64,000 bases of DNA, taken from contig NZ_JALMEW010000004.1 of NCBI RefSeq assembly GCF_023094245.1, positions 124,001 to 188,000 on the forward strand. The letters are read 5' to 3'. Origin of the DNA: Halomonas getboli. Lineage in GTDB: Bacteria; Pseudomonadota; Gammaproteobacteria; Pseudomonadales; Halomonadaceae. Position 1 is the stretch's first letter, and each line of letters begins with the position of its first letter. Below, piece after piece: positions 50,730 to 59,977 of this stretch. Made by a program: the position numbers and the translations under genes. The notes under the pieces were generated by a model. That model was given only the letters and a program-made list of their open reading frames with translations, had not been told where the DNA came from and made no database searches.

Positions 50730-51731
50730 CTAGAAGCCAAAACGGGGTGGGAAGTTGGATAGAGGCGGCTGCTTGTTTAGCCATTCATCGAACATGGCTT
50801 CAGCTTTGTTCTTCTGACGGTCATTAAGCTCGCCCTCATTCCACTCAAGGACTCTTTCGGCAGCCCGAAGCTCTATTCCTCTTTTAAGGGCCGTCAATAT
50901 GGCCCAGCCTTTCATTACATCTCTCTTATTACTGCAAACATCAACACTTGTTTCCTTGTTCAGCTCTTCAGGGTTGAGGTAACACCAACCCAGAGTCAAA
51001 CGGTCATCTACATGACCATTATCAGAAGCTCTAACCTTCCATCTCCAAGCCTGGTCATGCTTATCTAATTTTTCTAATACGTCAGACAAACTACTCATCG
51101 CCGGCACATAGCCCTGCTCCGCGGCTTTACGAAACCATTCCTCGGCAGCCTCCAGGCGCCGGGATTCCAGGAAGTACCAGCCCTGACCGCCACTAATGTT
51201 CATGCCTAGCCGCGTCTGGGCTTCGGGATTGCCCGCTTCCGCCGCTTTTTCCAGCCATTCGACGCCCTCTCCGCTGTCGTCCATCAGGCGATAGATATGG
51301 TAGAGCGCTAGCATCGCATCGGTATCGCCCGCCTCGGCCCTGGGTAGAGTCTCGGCAAGCGCCTTCTCGCGCCAGCCCTCGGCGTCCTCCGGGCATTCGT
51401 CGCCGGCCACGCAGGCACCACCCTGGAAAAGGCGCAGCATGGCATAGGGATCGCCCTGTTCGGCGGCCTGGAGATACCAGTTCATGGCTTTCAGGGTCAT
51501 CCCGCCCATCTTCTGACGTCGCTCAGCTTCACCCATATAGTACATGGCCTCCACATCACCAGCCTCGGCGGCTTCTTCCAAATAAGGCAACGCTCTTGTC
51601 GACTCGCCAATATTATAGAGTCGCATGCCTTTGTCTTTGGCGGCCTGGTTCTCAGGCTCGAGGGCGGTGGCCGATAGAGGACACGCCAGCAATGCTAGAG
51701 TCAGCAAGGCCATGCACCATGATCGCTGCAT
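50730..51731 (-). CDS. Exported Sel1-repeat protein, array copy 2 (candidate T6SS immunity)
   Basis: The 333-residue product begins MQRSWCMALLTLALLACPLSATA and matures at LEPENQAAKDKGMRLYN. The Sel1 repeats (AAEAGDVEAMYYMGEAERRQ, AAEQGDPYAMLRLFQGG, AAEAGNPEAQTRLGMN, AAEQGYVPAMSSLSDVL) are almost identical at DNA level to copy 1 across about 275 bp (51355-51629 versus 52358-52632). The C-terminal region has its own sequence, with a second Cys pair (GWCYLNPEELNKET, VDVCSNKRD). It starts 1 bp after the stop of copy 1, so the four genes are a tightly coupled transcription unit. Confidence 0.8.
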   Translation of the reverse strand: MQRSWCMALLTLALLACPLSATALEPENQAAKDKGMRLYNIGESTRALPYLEEAAEAGDVEAMYYMGEAERRQKMGGMTLKAMNWYLQAAEQGDPYAMLRLFQGGACVAGDECPEDAEGWREKALAETLPRAEAGDTDAMLALYHIYRLMDDSGEGVEWLEKAAEAGNPEAQTRLGMNISGGQGWYFLESRRLEAAEEWFRKAAEQGYVPAMSSLSDVLEKLDKHDQAWRWKVRASDNGHVDDRLTLGWCYLNPEELNKETSVDVCSNKRDVMKGWAILTALKRGIELRAAERVLEWNEGELNDRQKNKAEAMFDEWLNKQPPLSNFPPRFGF

Positions 51732-51732
51732 C

Positions 51733-52728
51733 CTAGAAACCAAAACGCGGGGGAAAATCAGACACATCTGGCCCTTTATTCACCCATTCCTCAACAAGAG
51801 CTTCTGTGCGTCTTTTTTGCTCTTCGGTGAGTAGATTCTTATTGTCTTCAAGGATGTCTGAAGCTGTCTCATTACCCACTTCTTCTTTCAAAGCAGCTAA
51901 AATCGCCCACCCCTTTACGGCATCTTGCTCGACAGGGCAAAGATCAACCTCTGCGAGATTCTCATATTCACCTGGATTCAAATAACACCAGCCCACTCGG
52001 GTCCGCAAACTTTCATCACCCAGATCAGAGCCCTTGAGACTCCACCTCCAAGATCCTTCAAAGTCCTCAAGCTTGATTAACACCTCACTTAGGCTTTTCA
52101 TCGCCGGCACATAGCCCTGTTCAGCGGCCTTTCTAAACCATTCTGCGGCAGCCTCCAAACGCCTGGACCCCAGAAAGTACCAGCCCTGACCGCCACGAAT
52201 ATTCATGCCCAGCCGCGTCTGAGCTTCGGGATTGCCCGCTTCCGCCGCTTTTTCCAGCCATTCGACGCCCTCTCCGCTGTCGTCCATCAGGCGATAGATA
52301 TGGTAGAGCGCCAGCATGGCATCAATATCCCCTGCTTCGGCCTTGGGTAGAGTCTCGGCAAGCGCCTTCTCGCGCCAGCCCTCGGCGTCCTCCGGGCATT
52401 CGTCGCCGGCCACGCAGGCACCACCCTGGAAAAGGCGCAGCATGGCATAGGGATCGCCCTGTTCGGCGGCCTGGAGATACCAGTTCATGGCTTTCAGGGT
52501 CATCCCGCCCATATTCTGACGTCGCTCAGCTTCACCCATATAGTACATGGCCTCCACATCACCAGCCTCGGCGACTTCTTCCAAATAAGGCAACGCTCTT
52601 GTCGACTCGCCAATATTATAGAGTCGCATGCCTTCGTCCTTGGCGGACTGCACCTCGGGCTCGAGGGCGGTAGCGATGCCAGGCAGGATTATCAGAATAC
52701 TGGCGAGTAAAATATGGGTAAGGCGCAT
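51733..52728 (-). CDS. Exported Sel1-repeat protein, array copy 1 (candidate T6SS immunity)
   Basis: This 331-residue protein is the one directly behind the LysM effector gene (2-bp gap), the classical position of a cognate immunity gene. It has a signal peptide without cysteine (MRLTHILLASILIILPGIATA), so it is a soluble periplasmic protein rather than a lipoprotein, and then Sel1 repeats. The C-terminal part (KLEDFEGSWRWSLKGSDLGD onward, VGWCYLNPGEYENLAEVDLC) is private to this copy. A periplasmic immunity protein fits an effector that acts on the cell wall or from the periplasm. The extended frame to 52785 overlaps the effector and is not needed. Confidence 0.82.
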   Translation of the reverse strand: MRLTHILLASILIILPGIATALEPEVQSAKDEGMRLYNIGESTRALPYLEEVAEAGDVEAMYYMGEAERRQNMGGMTLKAMNWYLQAAEQGDPYAMLRLFQGGACVAGDECPEDAEGWREKALAETLPKAEAGDIDAMLALYHIYRLMDDSGEGVEWLEKAAEAGNPEAQTRLGMNIRGGQGWYFLGSRRLEAAAEWFRKAAEQGYVPAMKSLSEVLIKLEDFEGSWRWSLKGSDLGDESLRTRVGWCYLNPGEYENLAEVDLCPVEQDAVKGWAILAALKEEVGNETASDILEDNKNLLTEEQKRRTEALVEEWVNKGPDVSDFPPRFGF

Positions 52729-52730
52729 CC

Positions 52731-55700
52731 TTACGACTCCCGGTAGGTTACATGTGTGCCGCCTGGTGTCGTCACCCGTTGGCATTGAACATCTGCATCT
52801 CGTCCCAGGCGGTTGGCTATATCGATATACTTGTTTCTCGCCCTGAGGACTTCAGGCAACACAGATCCTTTCTCTTCCATGAACTGATCCAGTCGATAAC
52901 GGTTCTCGCAATAGGCCTGTCCGCGAGCTGCCTTATTATCGCGTTCATTTTCGCTGTCCTCGGCGCCGGCATAATCGCCATCGGCCGACATTCGGGCCAC
53001 GGCCTTCTCGAACAATCGCTGGGCGGCGCTGCGACGATAAACCCCATCGCGATGCCCCTGCTCTATCCACTCCAGGCATTGAGCAATGGCGATCTGCTGC
53101 AGATCGATGGCATCGTCATACTCGTCTCCCTTCATATAGCTCCACAGGCTCGGCCGGGTGGCCAGCACGTTCAGCAGCGGCCCCAAGGCCTCGGGGGTAA
53201 GATGTTGAACCCAAGCGGACATTTGAGAAGATAGCTCGGAGTTCCCCGAGGTATCGACAATGGCAAAGGCGATAACCCCAGCGCGATCGCTCTGGGTCAA
53301 CTGGTTGTAGAGTCGCCGAATGCCGTCCCGTCCTCGAGCCGCCAGCAGCCCCACGTCCAGCAGCGTGGTGGTGGCCAGATAAGTCAGCTGACTGATGCTA
53401 TCGAAGGCGTCCTCATCGACCCAGTCGACGAAGCCATAGTCGTTGTCGCGCAGGGCCTGGCCGATCATCATCAGCCACAGATCCAGCTGCTCGAGGTCCA
53501 GCTCGACGGCAATCTTCCCGCCCACCGTGACGCCGGCGAACACCTTGGCCTTGGCGTAGGCCACAAACCGGCCATTGCGAAGCCCCAGCCGGAACCCCAG
53601 CTCGGCCCCGATACCCACGCCGACCTCCCCACCCAGCAGAGCTTGGCCGAGGCCACGCCACTGGTCCAGGTCACGTTGCTGTGTCTTGAGGCTGAGCCAA
53701 TCCTGATCCGCAAGCTGGGGCAGCTGACGGGTGATATCCTCGGGCGGCTGCCAGCGCAGCTCACACTGGGTCTGCAACCCGAGCGTCGCGCCGGCGAAGG
53801 CCTTGAGGGTCGCGCCTTCGGCCTCGCGCTGGGCCCAATCGACGCCGGTCAACTGCAAGCCGTTCTCATTGAACGCCAAACCGGTCTCGGCGCCCAGGGC
53901 CACGCTGGCGCCGGCGAAGCCCTTGGCCACCAGTTCCATGCGGATGGAGTAGCATCCCATGCTGCGCCTTTCTCCATCGCGGTTGGCCAAGACCGCGTCG
54001 AAGGGAACGGCCTCATCCTCCCCCGGAAGATGCAGGGTACCCAGGCTGATTTCCCCTCGGGCCAGACTCCAGGTGCCCTTTACCTCCCACTGGAAGCCGG
54101 CCTTCACTCCGGCGCCATGATCCTGGCCAGCCTCCCAGCCACCGTCTTGCCTTTCTAGGGTTCCCTGACGCTTCTGCTCGGCGCCAAGTTGACCACCGCC
54201 GCTGCTCTCTACCTTGACGTCGAAAAGCTCAAGGCTAGCGTCCCGCTCGAGCAGCGTCAGTGATTCGTCAAACTCGTGGGAGAGCGCCTGATTCAGCTCG
54301 CCATGAGGCATGCCGACCAGGCGCAGCATCTGTGCCTGGGCACTGGCGTCGAACAGACGCAGCGTCTCACGGGCAGGACCGGTGAACAGCATACGCTGCA
54401 GGGCCTCACCCCATTGCGACCTGGCACCATCGTCCCTTAGCGAGGCCACCTCATACGCCTGGTCGTCGAGATACTGGAAGAACGTCTCCGGCCGGAAGAA
54501 GCCGAGGCCTTCATCGAACCACTCGGCTCGGCGCTCGATCTTCTCGCAGCCCTGTCCCTCCAGCCACTGCGACAAGGCGGTTTCCGGGGCCTCCCATAGC
54601 GTAGCCGGCAATGCCCCATCCGCCTCCAGTTGGCGACTCAATTGCTGTCGCTCGTCCTCACTCATGTCTCGCTGGAGCTGATGCAAGCTGAGATGACTCA
54701 GCGCACGCGCTCCCTGCGGCGAGCTGAACTCGCGCAGCGGAAAATCCTTGCGCACCAGCACATCGATGCTCTGCTTCTCGTACCCCAGTGCATGGCGCTG
54801 ATCTTCTAGATCAGCCTGCCAGAACAGCACACGTTGGGGCTGCATGGCCGCCACCGCCTGACGGGCAGTGGCATAAAGCGCGTCGAGCTGTGAGGTCCGG
54901 CGCTCGAAGCGGCGACGCTCCTCGGCGAAGAGGTGCATGGGCAAGGCGGCATTGCCGGCGGTGGCGGTCGTCCACTCCTCCAGCCTGGCCTCGACGTCGT
55001 CGTAGATATCCACCGCCTCCTTGAGAAGACGATTGTAGTGATTGAAGGCATCGATGCCGGGATCAAGGTCCGCTCTCGAGGTCTTGAGCGCTGGATCCGC
55101 CAAGGCCCACTCGGGAGTGGCGATGCCCAGCGTCGCGAGCGCCACGATACTGTCCCGGTAGGCTTTGATATCCTCGTTCATCAGCTCGACGCGCTCGGAG
55201 AAGTAGTCGACGAGCGCCGTGCAGCGGGACGAGTCCTTGGGAGACATGCTTTCGCAGTCGGCAAGGAAGTCTTGATATTCCTTGAGAGCTTCCTGGAGGG
55301 GGAGCAACTCGCCAGGCTGAGTCACGGAGATAGCGTCGCCCACGACCCTCGCTCGACAGAGGCGATAGGTTTCCAGCGCCTCGGCGATATCGTCCTCCCA
55401 GGGCCCGTAGTAGCGACTCCCATCGATGACGTAGCCTTGCGCCTGTGCCCGCTCGCTCCCCTTGCGATAGAGCGCATTCAGTTCATCGAGTAGCTGCGTT
55501 TCTTCGGGATGTTGAGCCCGCTCATGATAGTAGGAAATCGACACGATCAGCGGGGATACCCAAAACCAATCAGTCTCGGTCAGGCCTTCGTGCTCGGCCA
55601 CGCGACGGGCGGCATCCCCCTCGGCCTCTCCGCTAAGTTCGGCCAAGCGACTCAACATGTTACGGCACTGTTGTCGCTCGCCCTCGTTGAGGAAGTTTTC

Positions 55701-56192
55701 CGGCCGCGCTGGCAGAAAACACTCCATCAAACCGGCGTCATCGTTCAAGTGAACCTGCCGCGCCTCCGGATCTTCCACTGCGACCCAACCCGCCAGCTCG
55801 TCTGCCGCTTCATGCAATGACTCGGCGACGCTTTCGGTCAGTAGCCAGAAGGTACCAGTGCCGGTCAGGTAGAGAATATCGGCCCAAGCATCGTCCTCAC
55901 AGGGAGGCGGGGCGGCTTCCTGTACTTCCCCGCCTGCAGCGGGCGGCGGATCGAAAAATGGCAACTGCAGCACCGTGAACTCTAGCGGCGAGGATGAGGC
56001 GGAAGACGCCTTCGCGATCCAGTCTCCAGTCTTTCGCCTTGCCCCCGTACCGGGCAGCGTCAGGGTCCCGTCGCGCAGGATCATATCCGGGTCTTGGATC
56101 TCCGGATTCAGCTCCAGTAGTTTTTCGACCGAGACCTCCCAGGTCTCGGCCAGTTCGCTCAGGGTATCGCCATCCTTGATCACATAGTCCAT
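52731..56192 (-). CDS. LysM-domain T6SS effector candidate, unknown toxin domain
   Basis: The 1153-residue product opens with a LysM module (about 3-48, YVIKDGDTLSELAETWEVS), which binds peptidoglycan. There is no signal peptide, fitting delivery by T6SS. Next is a Pro-rich segment, then a long charged helical region (about 120-650). Residues about 745-895 are Gly/Ala-rich amphipathic beta-like segments (GASVALGAETGLAF, GGEVGVGIGAELGFRLGL, AKVFAGVTVGGKIAVELDL), and the C-terminus is helical with a mildly hydrophobic stretch near 940. I see no known lysozyme, amidase, lipase or nuclease motif. The hcp-vgrG-DUF4123 genes upstream and exported Sel1 proteins downstream mark it as secreted cargo. 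It overlaps the adaptor stop by 13 bp. Confidence 0.78.
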   Translation of the reverse strand: MDYVIKDGDTLSELAETWEVSVEKLLELNPEIQDPDMILRDGTLTLPGTGARRKTGDWIAKASSASSSPLEFTVLQLPFFDPPPAAGGEVQEAAPPPCEDDAWADILYLTGTGTFWLLTESVAESLHEAADELAGWVAVEDPEARQVHLNDDAGLMECFLPARPENFLNEGERQQCRNMLSRLAELSGEAEGDAARRVAEHEGLTETDWFWVSPLIVSISYYHERAQHPEETQLLDELNALYRKGSERAQAQGYVIDGSRYYGPWEDDIAEALETYRLCRARVVGDAISVTQPGELLPLQEALKEYQDFLADCESMSPKDSSRCTALVDYFSERVELMNEDIKAYRDSIVALATLGIATPEWALADPALKTSRADLDPGIDAFNHYNRLLKEAVDIYDDVEARLEEWTTATAGNAALPMHLFAEERRRFERRTSQLDALYATARQAVAAMQPQRVLFWQADLEDQRHALGYEKQSIDVLVRKDFPLREFSSPQGARALSHLSLHQLQRDMSEDERQQLSRQLEADGALPATLWEAPETALSQWLEGQGCEKIERRAEWFDEGLGFFRPETFFQYLDDQAYEVASLRDDGARSQWGEALQRMLFTGPARETLRLFDASAQAQMLRLVGMPHGELNQALSHEFDESLTLLERDASLELFDVKVESSGGGQLGAEQKRQGTLERQDGGWEAGQDHGAGVKAGFQWEVKGTWSLARGEISLGTLHLPGEDEAVPFDAVLANRDGERRSMGCYSIRMELVAKGFAGASVALGAETGLAFNENGLQLTGVDWAQREAEGATLKAFAGATLGLQTQCELRWQPPEDITRQLPQLADQDWLSLKTQQRDLDQWRGLGQALLGGEVGVGIGAELGFRLGLRNGRFVAYAKAKVFAGVTVGGKIAVELDLEQLDLWLMMIGQALRDNDYGFVDWVDEDAFDSISQLTYLATTTLLDVGLLAARGRDGIRRLYNQLTQSDRAGVIAFAIVDTSGNSELSSQMSAWVQHLTPEALGPLLNVLATRPSLWSYMKGDEYDDAIDLQQIAIAQCLEWIEQGHRDGVYRRSAAQRLFEKAVARMSADGDYAGAEDSENERDNKAARGQAYCENRYRLDQFMEEKGSVLPEVLRARNKYIDIANRLGRDADVQCQRVTTPGGTHVTYRES

Positions 56193-57052
56193 TCGAGCGT
56201 GTTCCTATCTTGTGCCTGAAGCATCTCCATGCGTTCGCGAAGGGCCTTGACCTTGCGCCAGGCCGGCTGATCCGAATCGAGGATCTCGCAACTCTCCTCG
56301 CTCTCGCGCCATGCCGTCTGCTGCACATAGGGCAGCAGACTCTCCAGGTGGCGGGCCCGGGTGATGCCGTGACGGTTGAGCACGGCCAGCCCTTCCAGCC
56401 AGGCGGCGTCGACCTCGTCGAGCCGACCCCCCAGCCGCTCGGCCAGGAACCAGGCCTGAGGGGCCGCCTTGAGCGCCGCTTCCATGTCGGGCGTCAGGCG
56501 CGGCGGGGCATCCAGCGCATCGGCTGCCTCGAGCCTCTTCCAAGCCTGCCAATGCCCCGTGGGCGTGGGGATGGCGAGCTCGCCTAGCGGCGACAAGATT
56601 TGCGCCAGCGCTGCGGGCTCGGCGCTGGCCAGTAGAGCGGTCAGGGCCGCCGGGTCCTGCAGGTTGACCAGCGACTGCCCGCCGTGAGGGTCCGCCCAGA
56701 CGAACAGGTCCTGCAGGTGGGCGATCAGCTCGGCAATGTCCGTCGTCGGTAACGGCTGACAGCACCAACCCAGGCGGCGTTCACGACACAGGGCCTCGCC
56801 GACGCACCAGGCGTCGCTGCCGGGCTCGAGAAGCACGGCCCAAGGGCCGGCCTCCTGCAGCGGGGCAAGCGGCGTGGCGGCGAACAGCGGCACGTGTTCA
56901 TGGATGCCCTCGTGGCCCAGCAGCGCGCCACTTGCCTCGGAGGCACGGCGCTGGTCGAGGACCATCACCAGGGAGCGTTCGGGCGACAGCCAGGCCTCGG
57001 GCTCGCCGCTGAGGTAGGCCCGCTCGGGCAGGCGCGCTAGCCAGCCAGGCAT
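56180..57052 (-). CDS. DUF4123 T6SS effector adaptor (second copy)
   Basis: The 290-residue product shows the DUF4123 layout: an N-terminal AWLSPERSLVMVLDQRRASE, WAVLLEPGSDAWCVGEALC, IAELIAHLQDLFVWADPHGG and a C-terminal helical extension. It should load the LysM effector encoded just downstream onto the VgrG encoded just upstream. ATG at 57052 has GGGAGG upstream and overlaps the vgrG 3' end by 16 bp. It is only distantly similar to the adaptor at 24294-25211, whereas the two VgrGs are nearly identical, so adaptor-cargo pairs have been exchanged on a shared spike. Confidence 0.86.
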   Translation of the reverse strand: MPGWLARLPERAYLSGEPEAWLSPERSLVMVLDQRRASEASGALLGHEGIHEHVPLFAATPLAPLQEAGPWAVLLEPGSDAWCVGEALCRERRLGWCCQPLPTTDIAELIAHLQDLFVWADPHGGQSLVNLQDPAALTALLASAEPAALAQILSPLGELAIPTPTGHWQAWKRLEAADALDAPPRLTPDMEAALKAAPQAWFLAERLGGRLDEVDAAWLEGLAVLNRHGITRARHLESLLPYVQQTAWRESEESCEILDSDQPAWRKVKALRERMEMLQAQDRNTLEWTM

Positions 57053-59169
57053 GGGCAATCCTCCCGGCTGCACTGAGTCTCGCTGATCTTGCCGCACAGC
57101 GGCATCAGCGACGCTTCCGAGAGCTTGTAATCGAGCAGCGGGGGCAGCGCGATGGGCGTGATTGCCTCATGTGTCTCCGGCTCGGCATGGCCGGGCAACA
57201 GCGGCGCCTGGGCGCCCTGGCCGGTGCCGCTGCCGGGGCTGCCGCCAGCGTTGACCTTGACGCTGGGGCCGACGATGGTGATGCCGCCGCCGTCGATCTT
57301 GAGGAAGCTGCCGCCGGCCTTGAGGGTCAGCTCGCTGCCGGCTTCCATGACCACCTTCTGGCCGGCCTTGATGTGCAGTTCGCGGCCGCTCTCGGTGAGC
57401 CAGGCCTGGCCGGCACTGAGGTGCAGGCTGCCGTCGATGGTCAGGTGCTGGGCGCCATCGTTCTTCTCGCGCCGCTCGCCGTGCACGCTGTGATGATCAT
57501 CGCGGTCGATCTCGGCGATGCGGTCGCGCTCGATCTTGAGGTCGCTGTCGCGGCGGATCTCCTCAAGACGGTCGTTCTCGGTCAGCAGTTCCAGATCTTT
57601 CTGGGCGTGCACCCAGATCTGCTCCTGGTCGTGCTGGTCCTCGAAGCGCAGTTCGTTGAAGCCTTCACCCTGGTGGGTCTGGGTGCGCAGCACGGTGCGC
57701 GTCTTGTGTTCGGGCAGCGAGTACGGCGGCGTGTTGACCGCGTGGTAGGTGCGGCCAGTAATCAACGGCTGGTCCGGGTCGCCTTCCAGGAAGGAGACGA
57801 TCACCTCGTGGCCGATGCGCGGGATCGCCATCATGCCGTAGCCGCCGCCGGCCCAGTCCTGGCTGACCCGCAACCACGCACTCGCCGTCTCGTCCGGCGC
57901 CGCATAGCGGTCCCAGGGGAACTGGCAGCGCACGCGGCCGTGCTCGTCGCAGTGGATCTCCTCGCCCTCGGGGCCGACCACGAAGGCTACCTGGGGGCCG
58001 TCGACTCGCGGCTTGGGCTGAGGCGCGGGGCGCCAGGCGGCGTCGTCCGGGGTCAGGCTCAGGGTGTTGTGATACCGCGTCATGGCTTCCGAGCCTGACT
58101 CTCCGGCCTGGCCCCGCAGGCCATCACGGTCACTGGCGGTAATGCCGACGGCATCTTCCTCCAGCGCCTGGGGCTGCTCGCCCTGGTGGACCACCTTGAT
58201 GACCTGCCAGCCGCGATTGAACTCGCCGACGTCATGATCGGCCAGGGTGAAGCGCGCGCCCGGGGTGAGCTCGGGCAGGTCGCTCTCGCCGTCGAGCGTC
58301 AGGGCGTCGTGGCGCAGGTGCTCGAGGCGATGGCGGGTGAAGGCTCGACCCGAGGCATCGGCCTTGTAGCGGCCTGGGTAGTCGTAGTGTTCGTAGTCCG
58401 ACCGTTGTGAGTGCGCGTCCAGGCCCGCGGCCTCCCGATCATGAAGCTGATCGTAGGCCGGCTGCTTGAACGAATAGTCCTTGAGCTGGGCCCGGGCCGG
58501 GCGCACCCGGGCGGTCTGGGTCAGCCGCCGCAGGTGGCCCTTGGGCGCGCTGCCGCCGGCGCGATGCAGATAGGTGCGCTCGCCGAGCCCGGTGAGCACC
58601 TGGGGGGCGTCGGCGAACACCAGCCGATGGGCGCCGAGATCGGCGTCCTCGAATTCATGGAAATAGAACAGCCCTTCCTCGGCGGCCAGGCGCTCGAGAA
58701 AGGCGAGGTCGGTCTCGCGGTACTGCACGCAGTACTCGCGCTCGGCGGGCTCGCGACTCACCGCGAAGGCCACGTCGGTCAGGCCGCGTTCCTCGCACAG
58801 AGTATTGAGGATGGTCAGCGGCGAGACGCGCTGGAAGATGCGCGAGTTCTGACGCAGCGAGAGCCGCCACAGCGAGGGGCGGATCACCACCTCGTAGTGG
58901 CTGCGGCGATGGCCGCGGTCGCCACGGCCGAACTCGGCCACGATGCCGTGGACCCGGCGCTGGGCCACGCCGTCCTGCCACACGGTCAGGCTCGCCGGGC
59001 GATCGAGCAGTGTCTGTGGCGAGAGGTCCGCGGCGCGGCTGGCGACGCGCACCTGCAGATGGAAGGGCGCCGAGAGCGCCTCTTCATGGGTGAAGTCGAC
59101 GACGGCCAGGTCGGCCTCATCGGCCCCCGTGAGGCTCAGGGTGAACTGCAGTCCATTGGCCTGGGTCAT
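57037..59169 (-). CDS. tssI: T6SS spike protein VgrG (second copy)
   Basis: The 710-residue product is a paralogue of the VgrG at 25227-27263, nearly identical through the gp27-like and gp5 OB domains ([36 protein letters not shown]). It differs by an insertion near 350-370 (GITASDRDGLRGQAGESGSE), by changes in the beta-needle, and by a completely different C-terminal tail that is Cys-rich (LCGKISETQCSREDCPCLAG). Tails after the needle are where cargo adaptors commonly dock. ATG at 59169 has AGGAGGG upstream; it follows hcp by about 240 bp and may be read through from the hcp promoter. Confidence 0.95.
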   Translation of the reverse strand: MTQANGLQFTLSLTGADEADLAVVDFTHEEALSAPFHLQVRVASRAADLSPQTLLDRPASLTVWQDGVAQRRVHGIVAEFGRGDRGHRRSHYEVVIRPSLWRLSLRQNSRIFQRVSPLTILNTLCEERGLTDVAFAVSREPAEREYCVQYRETDLAFLERLAAEEGLFYFHEFEDADLGAHRLVFADAPQVLTGLGERTYLHRAGGSAPKGHLRRLTQTARVRPARAQLKDYSFKQPAYDQLHDREAAGLDAHSQRSDYEHYDYPGRYKADASGRAFTRHRLEHLRHDALTLDGESDLPELTPGARFTLADHDVGEFNRGWQVIKVVHQGEQPQALEEDAVGITASDRDGLRGQAGESGSEAMTRYHNTLSLTPDDAAWRPAPQPKPRVDGPQVAFVVGPEGEEIHCDEHGRVRCQFPWDRYAAPDETASAWLRVSQDWAGGGYGMMAIPRIGHEVIVSFLEGDPDQPLITGRTYHAVNTPPYSLPEHKTRTVLRTQTHQGEGFNELRFEDQHDQEQIWVHAQKDLELLTENDRLEEIRRDSDLKIERDRIAEIDRDDHHSVHGERREKNDGAQHLTIDGSLHLSAGQAWLTESGRELHIKAGQKVVMEAGSELTLKAGGSFLKIDGGGITIVGPSVKVNAGGSPGSGTGQGAQAPLLPGHAEPETHEAITPIALPPLLDYKLSEASLMPLCGKISETQCSREDCPCLAG

Positions 59170-59328
59170 GGCATCCCTCCTGGAGGCCGTGTCCGATCCT
59201 TGGATCACCGGCCGCGAAGGGCCGGCGAAAGGGCTAGATTACGCGAGTGCGGCGCCGACACAAGTCGACGGCGGCATGGCTCAGGGCTCGCCTGACGGAC
59301 GAGAACGACCAGCGCTGAGACATGCCGC

Positions 59329-59350
59329 CGCCAGGGCCGAGGCCCTGGCG
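59329..59350. terminator. Hairpin between hcp and vgrG, no T-run
   Basis: CGCCAGGGCC (59329-59338) and GGCCCTGGCG (59341-59350) form a 10-bp stem in the hcp-vgrG gap. Without a following T-run it is more likely an mRNA-stabilising or attenuating structure that keeps Hcp in excess over VgrG than a full terminator. Confidence 0.45.
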
Positions 59351-59408
59351 ACGAAGACGGTGCCCGCCGGCGCGAGCATTGGCTGGGGCACCGCAGGGCG
59401 CGAGGCGA

Positions 59409-59927
59409 TCAGGCCTCGATCGGGGCGCGCCAGTCGTCGGAACCGGAGGTGCCGGCGACGGTGTGTTCCCAGTCGATCTTGCGATAGGCCAGGGACACGT
59501 CCATCAGCTGGGTGAACTCGGAGCTGTTGGAATCCTGGGCATGGGGCATGCGCAGGTTGATGTCGACGATGGTGGCGTCGGTCAGCGAGGTGGTGAAGAA
59601 GTGCTCCTGCTTGCCCTCGACGGAGGTGCGGTACCACTTCAGCTCGACGTTCGGCAGCATCTCGCCGGAGGCCAGGGCGTTGTACATCAGCGGCACGGCC
59701 TTGTTCAGGGCCACGGTGAAGATGAACGGCTTGTGGGCGCGCTGGCCGGAGGGCTGACCGGACTGCGGGTCGGTCGGCACGGTGACGATGTGCTTGAATT
59801 CCTGCACCAGCATCTGGTCCTCGTGACCCTCGACGTAGATGTTGCCGACGGACTCGGGGGTGAAGGCACCGGCGGTGATGTTGCCCTGGGTCTGGCCTTC
59901 GATGCTGATATAACACGGCGTAGGCAT
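59409..59927 (-). CDS. tssD: T6SS tube protein Hcp (TssD)
   Basis: Hcp hexamers stack into the inner tube that carries effectors. The 172-residue product begins MPTPCYISIEGQTQGNITAG and contains the Hcp signatures VEGHEDQMLVQEFKHIV, KPFIFTVALNKAVPLMYNAL and RKIDWEHTVAGTSGSDDW. ATG at 59927 has AAGGAG upstream. This is the only hcp gene in the window; it is not in the main cluster but heads the auxiliary operon, and a sigma-54-type control region lies just upstream. The same arrangement (remote hcp operons under VasH) is known in V. cholerae. Confidence 0.96.
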   Translation of the reverse strand: MPTPCYISIEGQTQGNITAGAFTPESVGNIYVEGHEDQMLVQEFKHIVTVPTDPQSGQPSGQRAHKPFIFTVALNKAVPLMYNALASGEMLPNVELKWYRTSVEGKQEHFFTTSLTDATIVDINLRMPHAQDSNSSEFTQLMDVSLAYRKIDWEHTVAGTSGSDDWRAPIEA

Positions 59928-59977
59928 GTGTCTGCTCCTTGACGATGAATGACGGTGTCCGATGGACACCCTGAATA

